From contig NZ_FOWC01000002.1 of the NCBI RefSeq assembly GCF_900115345.1, positions 992,001 through 1,056,000 on the forward strand: a stretch of 64,000 nucleotides of DNA, read 5' to 3'. Both the position numbers and the translations under genes were made by a program. Below are positions 54,301-61,403 of the stretch, in pieces (position 1 is the first letter of the stretch; every line of letters starts with the position of its first letter). The notes beneath the pieces were generated by a model. That model made no database searches and was not told the DNA's origin. It saw only the letters and a list, made by a program, of their open reading frames with translations. This stretch comes from Amycolatopsis rubida (GTDB lineage Bacteria > Actinomycetota > Actinomycetes > Mycobacteriales > Pseudonocardiaceae).

Positions 54301-54944
54301 TGAATCCGACTTACGCGCAGATGATGCTGCGGCATCAGTGGCTGCCGCAGTTCGCGCAGATCGCATTGGCGGCGGGCGACCGGGCGGCGGCGGAGCGGGC
54401 GCTGGCGGTGTGTGTCGAAGAGGCGGAGAAGGAACTCGAACCGGCGCGGGCGTTCGCGGCTGCTGAATGGTGCCGGGGGTTGCTGGGCGAGGATCCGGAT
54501 CCGGTCCTGCGGACGGTCGGGCATTTCCGTGCGGTGGGGAGGAAACCGGAGCTGGCCAGCGCGCTTGAGGACGCGGCGGTGCTGCTGGCTCGCGTCGGCC
54601 GGCTGGATGCCGCGCAGGCCGCGTTCGATGAGGCGGCTTCGCTGTACACGGAGCTCTCGGCGGCGTGGAATCTGGAGCACGCGGAGACGCGGTTGCAGGC
54701 GGTCGGCGTGCAGCGTGGGGCTTCGCTGGCGTCGGCGCGGCCGGAGCACGGCTGGGAGTCGCTGTCGACGCTGGAGGTCCGAATCGCCCGGCTCGTCGCT
54801 GCTGGCCGGTCCAACCCGGAGATCGCCACGGAGCTGCGCCTGCCTCGGCGGACGGTTCAGGCGCACGTCGTGCGGTTGCTCGGGAAGCTGGACGCGCCGT
54901 CGCGCAGCGAGCTGGCGATCACCGTGGCGCGCCGGACGGGTTGA
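51324..54944 (+). CDS. Giant SARP-LAL hybrid regulator with C-terminal LuxR HTH
   Basis: A 1206-residue paralog of the preceding gene. It has an OmpR/SARP winged helix (~1-95), BTAD (~98-250), NTPase with intact Walker A GEAGIGKSELL (~304-314) and Walker B LLLVVDDLQWADE, a long alpha-solenoid and a C-terminal LuxR-type HTH (ELRLPRRTVQAHVVRLLGKL, ~1150-1206). A second DNA-binding domain at the far end is unusual for SARPs and gives a hybrid of the AfsR and LAL (MalT-like) designs. The ATG at 51324 is the first good start (MPGDLRVTALGPL). It begins 65 bases after the first SARP gene. The pair probably arose by tandem duplication. Confidence 0.88.
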   Translation: MPGDLRVTALGPLRAWRGTTEISLGPARQRAVFAMLAVAAGRPVSRAELIAGVWGESPPASVEGSVHTYISGLRRALEPERTRWSASTVLGSGPAGYTLDLAPEALDAAKFEQHRENGKREAEAGAHNRAVAEFSAALKLWHGEALSGVPGNFAERHRAYLAELRLDTLDRAARSRLEMGGHQEIIAELTALTAEYPLRESLRASLMLALYRSGRHSDALDVFREARRTLRAELGVEPGPGLRELHQRVLAEDPALDLPRPEVPEPVVRAPGDLLLGREAEVGKLRKLLDGVRAGRGRAVWIEGEAGIGKSELLAHAFGDAGGLQVAWVTADELSMRFPLQVMHECLAIDPHSPDPRRARVALSSEEPVRRVGDPVLDSVDRLLALVDELCAESPLLLVVDDLQWADESSVLVWHRLSAAARQLPLLLVAATRPAPERPEMTQLRRGVETRDGIVLDLGPLGEDHVLSLLRRQIGADPGPRLRDLTARAGGNPLYLKEMLDALVHSGAVEHRDGLADVPDPLRFEPPESIVAAVNRRLELLPAQTRHVLGWGAILGMEFAVGDIAAVLGQRPSDLLGPLEAAVADNILLDTGTQLAFRLPLLRQTLYHHLPPETRAAQHRQAAEALARIGAPVKRVAEQLVAVPSTVDPWVLDWLVAQQSAVSNRAPLIAVELLERALAVVEDDDPRREPLLVALVRVLFRLERNPEDLALQALALSRDPDNAAEMRHVVSAMRFRRGDVQLAVETLGNPATDPGVPELWRVRGRHLLANFRRGGLDDLDVAEKTAHRARAEADGDRYLTAHALQTLWLVDSVRRHHASALKHVDEAIAAVGDEHELADLHLDLLDNRVFTLQNLDRLDDANRTLQEAAEVTRRHSMPSGLQVSVAVHRFWEGRWDEALVELDTVTEDGPAITFFGLREPGAAALLLHGVAALIAARRGERAQAAALLDAAEEHAPATSAERESFDFLLAAHALVAYQQGDLQKAITVFEPILNPTYAQMMLRHQWLPQFAQIALAAGDRAAAERALAVCVEEAEKELEPARAFAAAEWCRGLLGEDPDPVLRTVGHFRAVGRKPELASALEDAAVLLARVGRLDAAQAAFDEAASLYTELSAAWNLEHAETRLQAVGVQRGASLASARPEHGWESLSTLEVRIARLVAAGRSNPEIATELRLPRRTVQAHVVRLLGKLDAPSRSELAITVARRTG

Positions 54945-55013
54945 CGAAAGTCGGGGGTTGCTGGCGACTGTCAGCAGGCGCGGGCACCCCGGCTGGAACG
55001 GCAGGGTTCGGGC

Positions 55014-56090
55014 ATGCGCTTCCGAACAGTCCTCGCCGCCGCCCTCCTCGTGACCGCTTTGGGCACCGCACCCGCTGCGGCTGAAACCGCGATCACCTTC
55101 GACCTGCCCACGCCGTCCGGGCCGCACGCGATCGGCGAACGCGACGTCCACCTCGTCGACCAGGCGCGGAACCGGGAGCTGATGATCAGCGTCTGGTACC
55201 CCACCCGGCCTGGCGCTGGGCCCAAGGCGCGCTATCTGCCCGCGGCGGCCGTACCGTACTTCGACCAGGGCGCGGCACCGGCGTTGGGGCTGCCGACCGG
55301 CAAGGTCGACTGGGCGGCGGTCGAGACGCATGCCCTGGCGAACGCGCCGGTGCGGGGGCGATGGCCGGTGGTCGTGTACTCGCCGGGCTGGGCGTCGCTG
55401 CGGGCGCTGGGCAGCGCGACCGCCGAGGATCTCGCCAGCCGCGGATACGTCGTAGTGACCATCGACCACACCGGCGAGGCGCCGTTCGTCGTTTTCCCCG
55501 GCGGACGCGTGGTGTTCTCCCAGCAGAGCAAGGACCTGGTCGCCGGAATGCGGACGCGGGTCGCGGATGTCCGGTTCACCCTTGACCAGCTGCCCGGTAT
55601 TCCTGGGCTCGGCAAGGCGATGGATATGAGCCGAGTCGGTGCGATCGGGCATTCGTTCGGCGGGGACACGGCCGCCGAAGTGTCCACGGTGGACTCCCGA
55701 GTGGACGCCGCGGCCGACCTGGATGGTTGGCTCGCCTACGACGTCGACGGCGAGCAGCTCACGCGTGCTGGCGCGGATGGGGTGTCGCGGCCGGTGCTGC
55801 TGATGGGGTCGTCCGGCAGCACCAGCGACGGCCAGGCGCGCAGCCATCGGACATCGCCAGCATGGAAGTCGTTGTGGGAGCACACGTCGGTGCCGAAGCA
55901 GGACATCACTTTGGCCACCGCGATGCACTACAGCTACACCGACGTCCAGTGGTTTCTGCCGAAGCTGGCGCAGCGGGTACCGGTTGATCCCAAGGTGCGG
56001 CGAACGCGGATCGGGACGATTGACCCGCGGGCGAGCATCAGCGTGCAGCGGGCGGCGATTGCGGGGTTCTTCGGGCGGTATGTGTCGTGA
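55014..56090 (+). CDS. Secreted alpha/beta hydrolase (PAF-acetylhydrolase/lipase-like)
   Basis: A 358-residue protein with a signal peptide (LAAALLVTALGTAPAAA). An alpha/beta hydrolase follows: oxyanion-region VVVYSPGWASLR, nucleophile elbow AIGHSFGGDTAAE, VDAAADLDGWLAYD, and a likely catalytic His in LATAMHYSYTDVQWF. The overall order resembles platelet-activating-factor acetylhydrolase or chlorophyllase-like lipases. Exported; substrate unknown. Its stop lies inside a 46-base palindrome shared with the convergent ABC permease gene. Confidence 0.85.
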   Translation: MRFRTVLAAALLVTALGTAPAAAETAITFDLPTPSGPHAIGERDVHLVDQARNRELMISVWYPTRPGAGPKARYLPAAAVPYFDQGAAPALGLPTGKVDWAAVETHALANAPVRGRWPVVVYSPGWASLRALGSATAEDLASRGYVVVTIDHTGEAPFVVFPGGRVVFSQQSKDLVAGMRTRVADVRFTLDQLPGIPGLGKAMDMSRVGAIGHSFGGDTAAEVSTVDSRVDAAADLDGWLAYDVDGEQLTRAGADGVSRPVLLMGSSGSTSDGQARSHRTSPAWKSLWEHTSVPKQDITLATAMHYSYTDVQWFLPKLAQRVPVDPKVRRTRIGTIDPRASISVQRAAIAGFFGRYVS

Positions 56091-56129
56091 GTGTTGATCA
56101 CGGTGCTCACCGTGATCAACACTCACGAC
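56084..56129. terminator. 46-base near-perfect palindrome spanning two convergent stops
   Basis: 22 bases (56084-56105) pair perfectly with 56108-56129 around CT. The stem contains the stop codons of both the hydrolase (56088-56090) and the permease (56123-56125). No T-tract is present. Probable bidirectional terminator. Confidence 0.8.
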
Positions 56130-56950
56130 GTCCTGAGCCCAGTCGAGATGCTGCGCACCAGATTCCGCCCCAGCAGCAGGAACAGCACGATCACCGGCAG
56201 CACGCCCAGTGTCGCGCCGGTGAGCATCAGGGCGTAGTCGGTGAAGTAGCCGCTCGCCAGCTGGGACAGGACCACCTGCACGGTCGGCGTTTGCGCCGGG
56301 TCAAGGACCACCAGGGGCCAGAAGTAGTCGTTCCAGGCACCGAGGAAGGTCACCATCGCCAGGACGGTCGCTTGTGGACGGATCGCCGGGACTGCCACGT
56401 GCCAGAACGTGCGCAGGACCGACGCTCCGTCCACAGTGGCCGCGTCAACCAGGTCCTGGTCGATCGAACCCTCGCACGCCTGGCGCATCCAGAACACCCC
56501 GAACGCGCTCACCAGCGCGGGCACGATCACCGCCTCAAGCCGGCCGTACCAGCCGAAATCGCTCACCACCAGGTAAAGCGGAACGACTCCCAGCTGTGCG
56601 GGCACCATCGCCGAGCCGACCACGATGAGGAACAACGTGTTGCGGCCGCGGAACCGGAGCCGGGCGAAGGAAAAGCCAGCGAAGCTGGACAGGACCACAT
56701 TGGACACCATGACGGTGGTCGCGACGATCAGCGAATTGCCGATCGCCAGCCAGAAATCCACAGTGGTGAAGACGCGCTGGACGTTGTCGAAGAGATGGCC
56801 GCCGGGCAGCAGCAGCGGAGAGGTCTCGCCGATCGCCGCGTTGTCCCGAGTGGACACCACGAACGACCAGTACAGCGGGAACAGCGACGAGGCGACCAGC
56901 CCCACCAGCACCGCGTACACCCAGCCCCCGGCCCGGCCCCGGCGGATCAC
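56123..56950 (-). CDS. Sugar ABC transporter permease (MalG-type)
   Basis: A 275-residue protein with six membrane segments. The binding-protein-dependent permease EAA motif is seen as VDAATVDGASVLRTFWHVAVP, with the WNDYFWPLVV segment typical of carbohydrate (CUT1) permeases of the MalG type. Its ATG overlaps the stop of the upstream permease (ATGA). Together with the other permease and binding protein it forms an importer. No ATPase gene is present, so a shared MsiK-like ATPase encoded elsewhere is likely, as is usual in actinobacteria. Confidence 0.92.
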   Translation of the reverse strand: MIRRGRAGGWVYAVLVGLVASSLFPLYWSFVVSTRDNAAIGETSPLLLPGGHLFDNVQRVFTTVDFWLAIGNSLIVATTVMVSNVVLSSFAGFSFARLRFRGRNTLFLIVVGSAMVPAQLGVVPLYLVVSDFGWYGRLEAVIVPALVSAFGVFWMRQACEGSIDQDLVDAATVDGASVLRTFWHVAVPAIRPQATVLAMVTFLGAWNDYFWPLVVLDPAQTPTVQVVLSQLASGYFTDYALMLTGATLGVLPVIVLFLLLGRNLVRSISTGLRTS

Positions 56951-57831
56951 GGCGCACCCACGAACCGGCGCACGAGCCGGTAGTTGAAGATCGCGAACAC
57001 CAGGCAGATCAGGAACATCACCCAGGACAACGCCGCCGCGTATCCGGCGTCGAATTTACCGAAGCCCTTTTCGTACAGGTACATCGTGAGGGTCTGGAAC
57101 TGCCGGTCGTTGCCGCCCGCGCCGCCGTTGCCGGTGGCATCGAACAGTTGCGGCTCGGCGAACAACTGGAGGCCGTTGACCGTCCCCGCGACCGCGGTGA
57201 ACGCGATCGTCGGCCGGATGCCGGGCACGGTGATCGACCAGAACGACCGCCAGCGCGAGGCGCCGTCGAGCGCGGCGGCCTCGTACAGGTCCTGGGGCAC
57301 CGCTTGCATCGCGGCCAGGTAGATCAGCGCGTTGTAGCCGGTCCAACGCCACATCACCATGCTCGCGACCGCGAGATGCGACGACCATTGGTGCGACTGC
57401 CAGGAAACCGGCGGCACCCCGAACCAGCCGAGCACCTCGTTGACCACGCCGTAGCCCGAGCTGTACAACTGCGCGAACACCAGCCCAACGGCGACCACGG
57501 ACACCAGGTTCGGCAGCAAAAGCCCGGCCCGCCACCAGGTCGCCGCGCGCAGTGGCCGATTCAGCAGCGCGGCAATTCCGAGGGCGAGGAAGAACTGTGG
57601 AATCGCGGCGAGCAGGAAGATGCTGACGGTGTTGAAAAACGCGTTGTAGAACCGCGGATCACTGAACAGCTCCGCGTAATTCGCGAGGCCGAGGCCGCCT
57701 TCTTGACCGGACAGCAAATCCCACCGGTGCAGCGAAACCCACGACGTGTACAGCAGCGGGAACGCGCCGAACACCCCGAAAAGGACAAAGAACGGCAGGA
57801 TGAAGACGTAGGGGGTGAGCTTCCGGTCCAC
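56947..57831 (-). CDS. Sugar ABC transporter permease (MalF-type)
   Basis: A 294-residue, six-helix permease with LYEAAALDGASRWRSFWSITVPGIRP (EAA loop) and the MalF-type start KLTPYVFILPFFVLFGVFGAFPLLYTSW. The GTG at 57831 begins 6 bases after the binding-protein stop without a clear Shine-Dalgarno site, so translation may be coupled. It partners the downstream MalG-type permease. Confidence 0.9.
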   Translation of the reverse strand: MDRKLTPYVFILPFFVLFGVFGAFPLLYTSWVSLHRWDLLSGQEGGLGLANYAELFSDPRFYNAFFNTVSIFLLAAIPQFFLALGIAALLNRPLRAATWWRAGLLLPNLVSVVAVGLVFAQLYSSGYGVVNEVLGWFGVPPVSWQSHQWSSHLAVASMVMWRWTGYNALIYLAAMQAVPQDLYEAAALDGASRWRSFWSITVPGIRPTIAFTAVAGTVNGLQLFAEPQLFDATGNGGAGGNDRQFQTLTMYLYEKGFGKFDAGYAAALSWVMFLICLVFAIFNYRLVRRFVGAP

Positions 57832-57836
57832 GACAG

Positions 57837-59102
57837 CTACTTGATCGCGTCCCGGCCCATCCGGACCGCGTCGGCCCACGCCTGCTCGACGTTCTCGGTC
57901 CCGTCCTCGATCCGGCCGAGCGCGCGGCCGAACTCGGGACGCACGTCCGCGTCGTGCAGGCCGCGGTAGTTCGGCCGCAGCCGGTCCGCCGACGCCGCGT
58001 AGATCTGGCCGACCGGGGCGTTCGAGAAATAGGGATCGGTGTGCGCGACGACCTGCGGATCCTGGTACACGCTGGGCTCGCTCGGCAGGATTCCGTCGGA
58101 AAGGAAAAGCCGTTTCTGCTGCGCGGGCGCGGTCAGCCACTGCGCGAGATCGTAAGCTTCCTTCGGGTGCGCGCTTTGCTTCGGCACGGCGAGGAAGGAA
58201 CCGCCCTGGTTGCCGCTGTTGCCCGGCACCGTGGTGACGTCCCATTTGCCGCTGCCCGCGTCGCCGCCGGCTTCCTTGATCTGCGCAAGCATCCACGCCG
58301 GACACGCGATGGTGGCGAAGGCACCCTGTTTGATCGCGACGTTCCAGGCCTGGGTGTAGGTGGTCGCGCCTGCCGTCTCGTGGGCTTGGGCGAGACCGCC
58401 GGACAACTGGAAAGCATTGCGCACGCTGGGATTGCGGTCGGCGATATAGGAATCGTCCTTGGCGGAGAAGTAGTTCTCCGGCGACTGGTTGAGCATCGCG
58501 GTGTAGACGGTGCCCGCCGAATCGGCGAACTTCACCTTCGGCAGCTTTTCGGTGAACCGGCCGGCGACGTTCGCGTAACCCTGCCAGTCCGGCATCAGCT
58601 CGGCGACGGCCTTGCGGTCGGTGGGCAATCCGGCCTGCTGGAACAGATCCCGGCGGTAGCACATCGCGAGGCTGCCCATGTCGGTGCCGAGCCCGAAGAC
58701 GTAATCGCCCGCGGTGCCCTGCGCCCACTTCCACGGCGCCCATTGCTGCTTGAGCTTGTCCGCGCCGTAATCGGCGAGGTTGACGAATTTGTCCTTGGCC
58801 CGGATGTACTTCGGGATGTACTGCTCCTCGACCGCGACGACGTCGGCCGCGCCGCGACCGGCCGCCAGCTGGGTGGCGAGGCTCTTGAAATGCGTGTCGA
58901 AATCGGTGACCCGGCCGCGGATCTCGATGTTCGGATGGTCTTTCTCGTACTGCTCGAACAACGGCGCGTAGCCGAACTCGCCGAACGTGGCCACGCTCAG
59001 CGTGATCTTCCCCGAGGACGCGGCGGAACCGCACGCGGCCGCCAGTAACAGGAATGCGGCGGCGAGCGCGGCAACGGCCGGGCGCCGGGTCAGCTTTCGC
59101 AC
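57837..59102 (-). CDS. Extracellular solute-binding lipoprotein (CUT1 sugar ABC)
   Basis: A 421-residue lipoprotein: signal with lipobox LLLAAAC (Cys24), then a family 1 binding protein (LSVATFGEFGYAPLFEQYEKD, LGTDMGSLAMCYRRDLFQQAG, LAQWLTAPAQQKRLFLSDGILP). It captures an unidentified sugar or oligosaccharide outside the membrane. GTG start at 59102, 14 bases past the stop of the LuxR-type gene. The operon runs LuxR, binding protein, MalF-type, MalG-type. Confidence 0.93.
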   Translation of the reverse strand: MRKLTRRPAVAALAAAFLLLAAACGSAASSGKITLSVATFGEFGYAPLFEQYEKDHPNIEIRGRVTDFDTHFKSLATQLAAGRGAADVVAVEEQYIPKYIRAKDKFVNLADYGADKLKQQWAPWKWAQGTAGDYVFGLGTDMGSLAMCYRRDLFQQAGLPTDRKAVAELMPDWQGYANVAGRFTEKLPKVKFADSAGTVYTAMLNQSPENYFSAKDDSYIADRNPSVRNAFQLSGGLAQAHETAGATTYTQAWNVAIKQGAFATIACPAWMLAQIKEAGGDAGSGKWDVTTVPGNSGNQGGSFLAVPKQSAHPKEAYDLAQWLTAPAQQKRLFLSDGILPSEPSVYQDPQVVAHTDPYFSNAPVGQIYAASADRLRPNYRGLHDADVRPEFGRALGRIEDGTENVEQAWADAVRMGRDAIK

Positions 59103-59116
59103 GTGGTGAGCATCCT

Positions 59117-59710
59117 TTAAATCACTCCGGCGCGCAGCGCGTAGGCGACGGCGTGCGGACGGTTCCGCAACTTGAGCCGGTTCGTCATTCCGTAGATCAC
59201 GTTCTTCACGGTCCGCTCCGAGTAGCAGAGCTTGTTCGCGATTTCCGCGGTGTCCCAGCCCTCGGCCATCAGCCGCAGCACGTCGACCTCGCGCGGCGAC
59301 AGGTTGGTGCGGTCGCCGTTGCGGCGCAGGGTCTCCGCCTGCTGCAGCAGATCCCGCATCGAGGTCTCGCGTCCGGAAGCGGCGGCCACGATGCTGCGCA
59401 CCAGCTGGTCGCCGCCGATCGCGTCGCGCGGCAGCACCGCGGCGACGTGCCAGGCGGCCAGCTCGGCCAGATCGTCGGCGTCCACGTATCCGGCGACGAA
59501 CACGATCGCCGCGGGGGTCTCCGAGGCCGCGGCCCGCAGCGCCGCCTTCACCTCGCGGGTGACGCGGTTCGCGGCGAACACCAGCACCGCGGCTTCACCG
59601 CGCTGCTGGCCCGGCATCACCCGCACCTCGCGGCGCGTGCGCAAATGGTCGATGAGGCCCGCGAGGGTGATCGGGTCCGAAGCCCATGCCGCCACCTTGA
59701 CCTGATTCAT
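59117..59710 (-). CDS. LuxR/NarL-type regulator with atypical receiver, heads sugar importer operon
   Basis: A 197-residue paralog of the regulator at 46423-47058. The receiver-like half (KVAAWASDPITLAGLIDHL) has Phe/Ala (VLVFAANRV) where the phosphorylated Asp should be. The HTH is canonical (LSPREVDVLRLMAEGWD, KLCYSERTVKNVIYGM). ATG at 59710 with GGGGAGG upstream. It leads the ABC importer genes and diverges from the LpqI/NagZ-like gene. A link between wall-sugar recycling and uptake is inferred from this arrangement. Confidence 0.85.
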   Translation of the reverse strand: MNQVKVAAWASDPITLAGLIDHLRTRREVRVMPGQQRGEAAVLVFAANRVTREVKAALRAAASETPAAIVFVAGYVDADDLAELAAWHVAAVLPRDAIGGDQLVRSIVAAASGRETSMRDLLQQAETLRRNGDRTNLSPREVDVLRLMAEGWDTAEIANKLCYSERTVKNVIYGMTNRLKLRNRPHAVAYALRAGVI

Positions 59711-59770
59711 CGCTGCCTCCCCGGTGCAGAGCACTCGCCTGTCGTGTGCCAGCAAGTGTGCCTACCGCGG

Positions 59771-59818
59771 CTTCACGAAATCTCTAGTCGGGACGCGCTC
59801 ATTCTTCACAGCGTGAAG
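59771..59818. promoter_or_regulatory. CTTCAC/GTGAAG sites in the LuxR-NagZ divergent promoter
   Basis: CTTCACG (59771-59777) and the dyad CTTCAC-AGC-GTGAAG (59804-59818) lie between the divergent LuxR and LpqI-like genes. They match the words upstream of the other LuxR paralog, including a shared CTTCACGNNNTCT. Confidence 0.55.
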
Positions 59819-59881
59819 TTGGGCCCGCCGGTGGGGTTCGGTTACCGTCACGGAGACCCGTCCGGACCAGCAGAGGAAATG

Positions 59882-61084
59882 ATGAAGGCGCACGCACGAC
59901 CCCACTGGAGCATCGCAGGCGCCGTCAGCGGATTAGCGCTCATATGTGCGCTTTCCGCGTGTTCCGGGGATCGTTCGGTTTCCGGAACAGCAACGCCCGC
60001 CCCGCTCGCACCGCCGAGCGAGGGAAGTTCGCCGCAAGCCGCTCCACCTGCGTCAACCTCGCCGGCGCGGACTGTGCCGGGACAGGGGACCTGCGCCTCG
60101 GCGGTGTCGGCGATGGATCCGCGGGCGCGCGTGGCGCAACTGGTGGTGCCGGGCGTCAACGCGGGCGATCCGGCGGCCGTCGCGGACCTCGTGCGGACGC
60201 AGCAGGTCGGCGGGATCTTCGTGGGAGACAAAAAGACCACGCTGTTGCAAAATGGCGCGCTCGACGGCGTCCAGCGGGCGGCGAAGATCCCGGTTTCGGT
60301 CGCCGTCGACGAGGAGGGCGGCCGCGTGCAGCGCATCGACGACCTCGACGGCTCGCTCCCGAGCGCCCGGCAACTGGCGGCCTCGAAGACACCGGACGAG
60401 GTGCGCGCGATCGGCGAGCAGCGGGGCAAGCAACTGCGGGCACGTGGGGTGACAGTCGACTACGCACCGGACGCGGACGTGAGCGACGAACCCGACGACG
60501 CGGTGATCGGCGACCGTTCCTACAGCCCGGACCCGGAGAAGGTGCGGCAGTACGCGATGGCCTTCGCCGAGGGCCTGCGCGCGGGCGGGGTGCAGCCGGT
60601 GCTGAAGCATTTCCCTGGCCACGGCCATGGTTCGGGCGATTCGCACCGGGGAACCGTCGTCACGCCGCCGCTGGATCAGCTGCGCCGGGTTGATCTGGTG
60701 CCTTATCGGGACATCTCGGAGTACGGGCAGGTCGCGGTGATGGTCGGGCATCTTGAGGTGCCGGGGCTGACCGGGGACGAGCCGGCGTCGCTGGCGCCTC
60801 AGGCGTATCAGTTGCTGCGCAACGAGTTCCACTTCACCGGCCCGGTGATCACCGATGATCTGGGCGGGATGAAGGCGATCACGGACCGGTTCGCGCTGCC
60901 GGATGCGGTGCTGAAGGCATTGCAGGCGGGGGCGGATCAGGCGTTGTTCTCGTCCGGGCACAACGACGTGGGGGCGGTCGTGGACCGGCTCCAGCGGGCG
61001 GTGGAGAGCGGGGAGCTTTCCGGGGCGCAGGTGACGGCCTCGCTGGAGCGGGTGTTGGCGGCGAAGGGGTTTTGTCGTCCTTGA
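59882..61084 (+). CDS. LpqI/NagZ-like family 3 glycoside hydrolase lipoprotein
   Basis: A 400-residue lipoprotein (lipobox ALSAC, Cys27) followed by a Pro/Ser/Ala spacer and a GH3 catalytic domain (~80-400). Motifs are DEEGGRVQRIDDL, LKHFPGHGHGSGDSHRG (the His/Asp acid-base dyad of NagZ-type GH3) and VITDDLGGMKA with the nucleophile Asp. It resembles mycobacterial LpqI, which releases N-acetylglucosamine from wall fragments. ATG at 59882 (or 59879) follows AGAGGA. Divergent from the LuxR gene that heads a sugar ABC operon, suggesting a recycling unit. Confidence 0.9.
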   Translation: MKAHARPHWSIAGAVSGLALICALSACSGDRSVSGTATPAPLAPPSEGSSPQAAPPASTSPARTVPGQGTCASAVSAMDPRARVAQLVVPGVNAGDPAAVADLVRTQQVGGIFVGDKKTTLLQNGALDGVQRAAKIPVSVAVDEEGGRVQRIDDLDGSLPSARQLAASKTPDEVRAIGEQRGKQLRARGVTVDYAPDADVSDEPDDAVIGDRSYSPDPEKVRQYAMAFAEGLRAGGVQPVLKHFPGHGHGSGDSHRGTVVTPPLDQLRRVDLVPYRDISEYGQVAVMVGHLEVPGLTGDEPASLAPQAYQLLRNEFHFTGPVITDDLGGMKAITDRFALPDAVLKALQAGADQALFSSGHNDVGAVVDRLQRAVESGELSGAQVTASLERVLAAKGFCRP

Positions 61085-61171
61085 CCCGGCGAGGGGCTGG
61101 GTAGCGCGTGGCGCGTCTCGCGCTGAGGAGGGAAGGCGGGGCGGCGGACGCTCGGCGAGCCCGCGCTTTCC

Positions 61172-61370
61172 GTGGTTGGCGTGCGCGCCTACGAGCAGCA
61201 CCCGGACTGTAAACACTTCGCGGCGGGGCGGCCCTTGGCGTGGCTCGATGACGACTTCGGGCTGTTCCCGAGCGCCCGGCAGCGGTTCCTCGAACGCCGA
61301 GGAAGCCTCGCGACCGCCCTGATCCCGGTCCATCCCGCCGCGGGCATCGGTCCGGACCATCTCACTGCGG
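61172..61370 (+). pseudogene. HAD-like hydrolase C-terminal remnant
   Basis: A short in-frame stretch reads CKHFAAGRPLAWLDDDFG and, after an insertion, SLATALIPVHPAAGIGPDHL. This is the pattern of the C-terminal acidic loop and last strand of small HAD-type proteins common in actinobacteria. There is no N-terminus or start context, and the rest of the 61085-61403 gap shows nothing else. Confidence 0.5.
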
Positions 61371-61403
61371 CGGACACCGCCCCGCGGCAAGGCACATCCT
61401 GGC

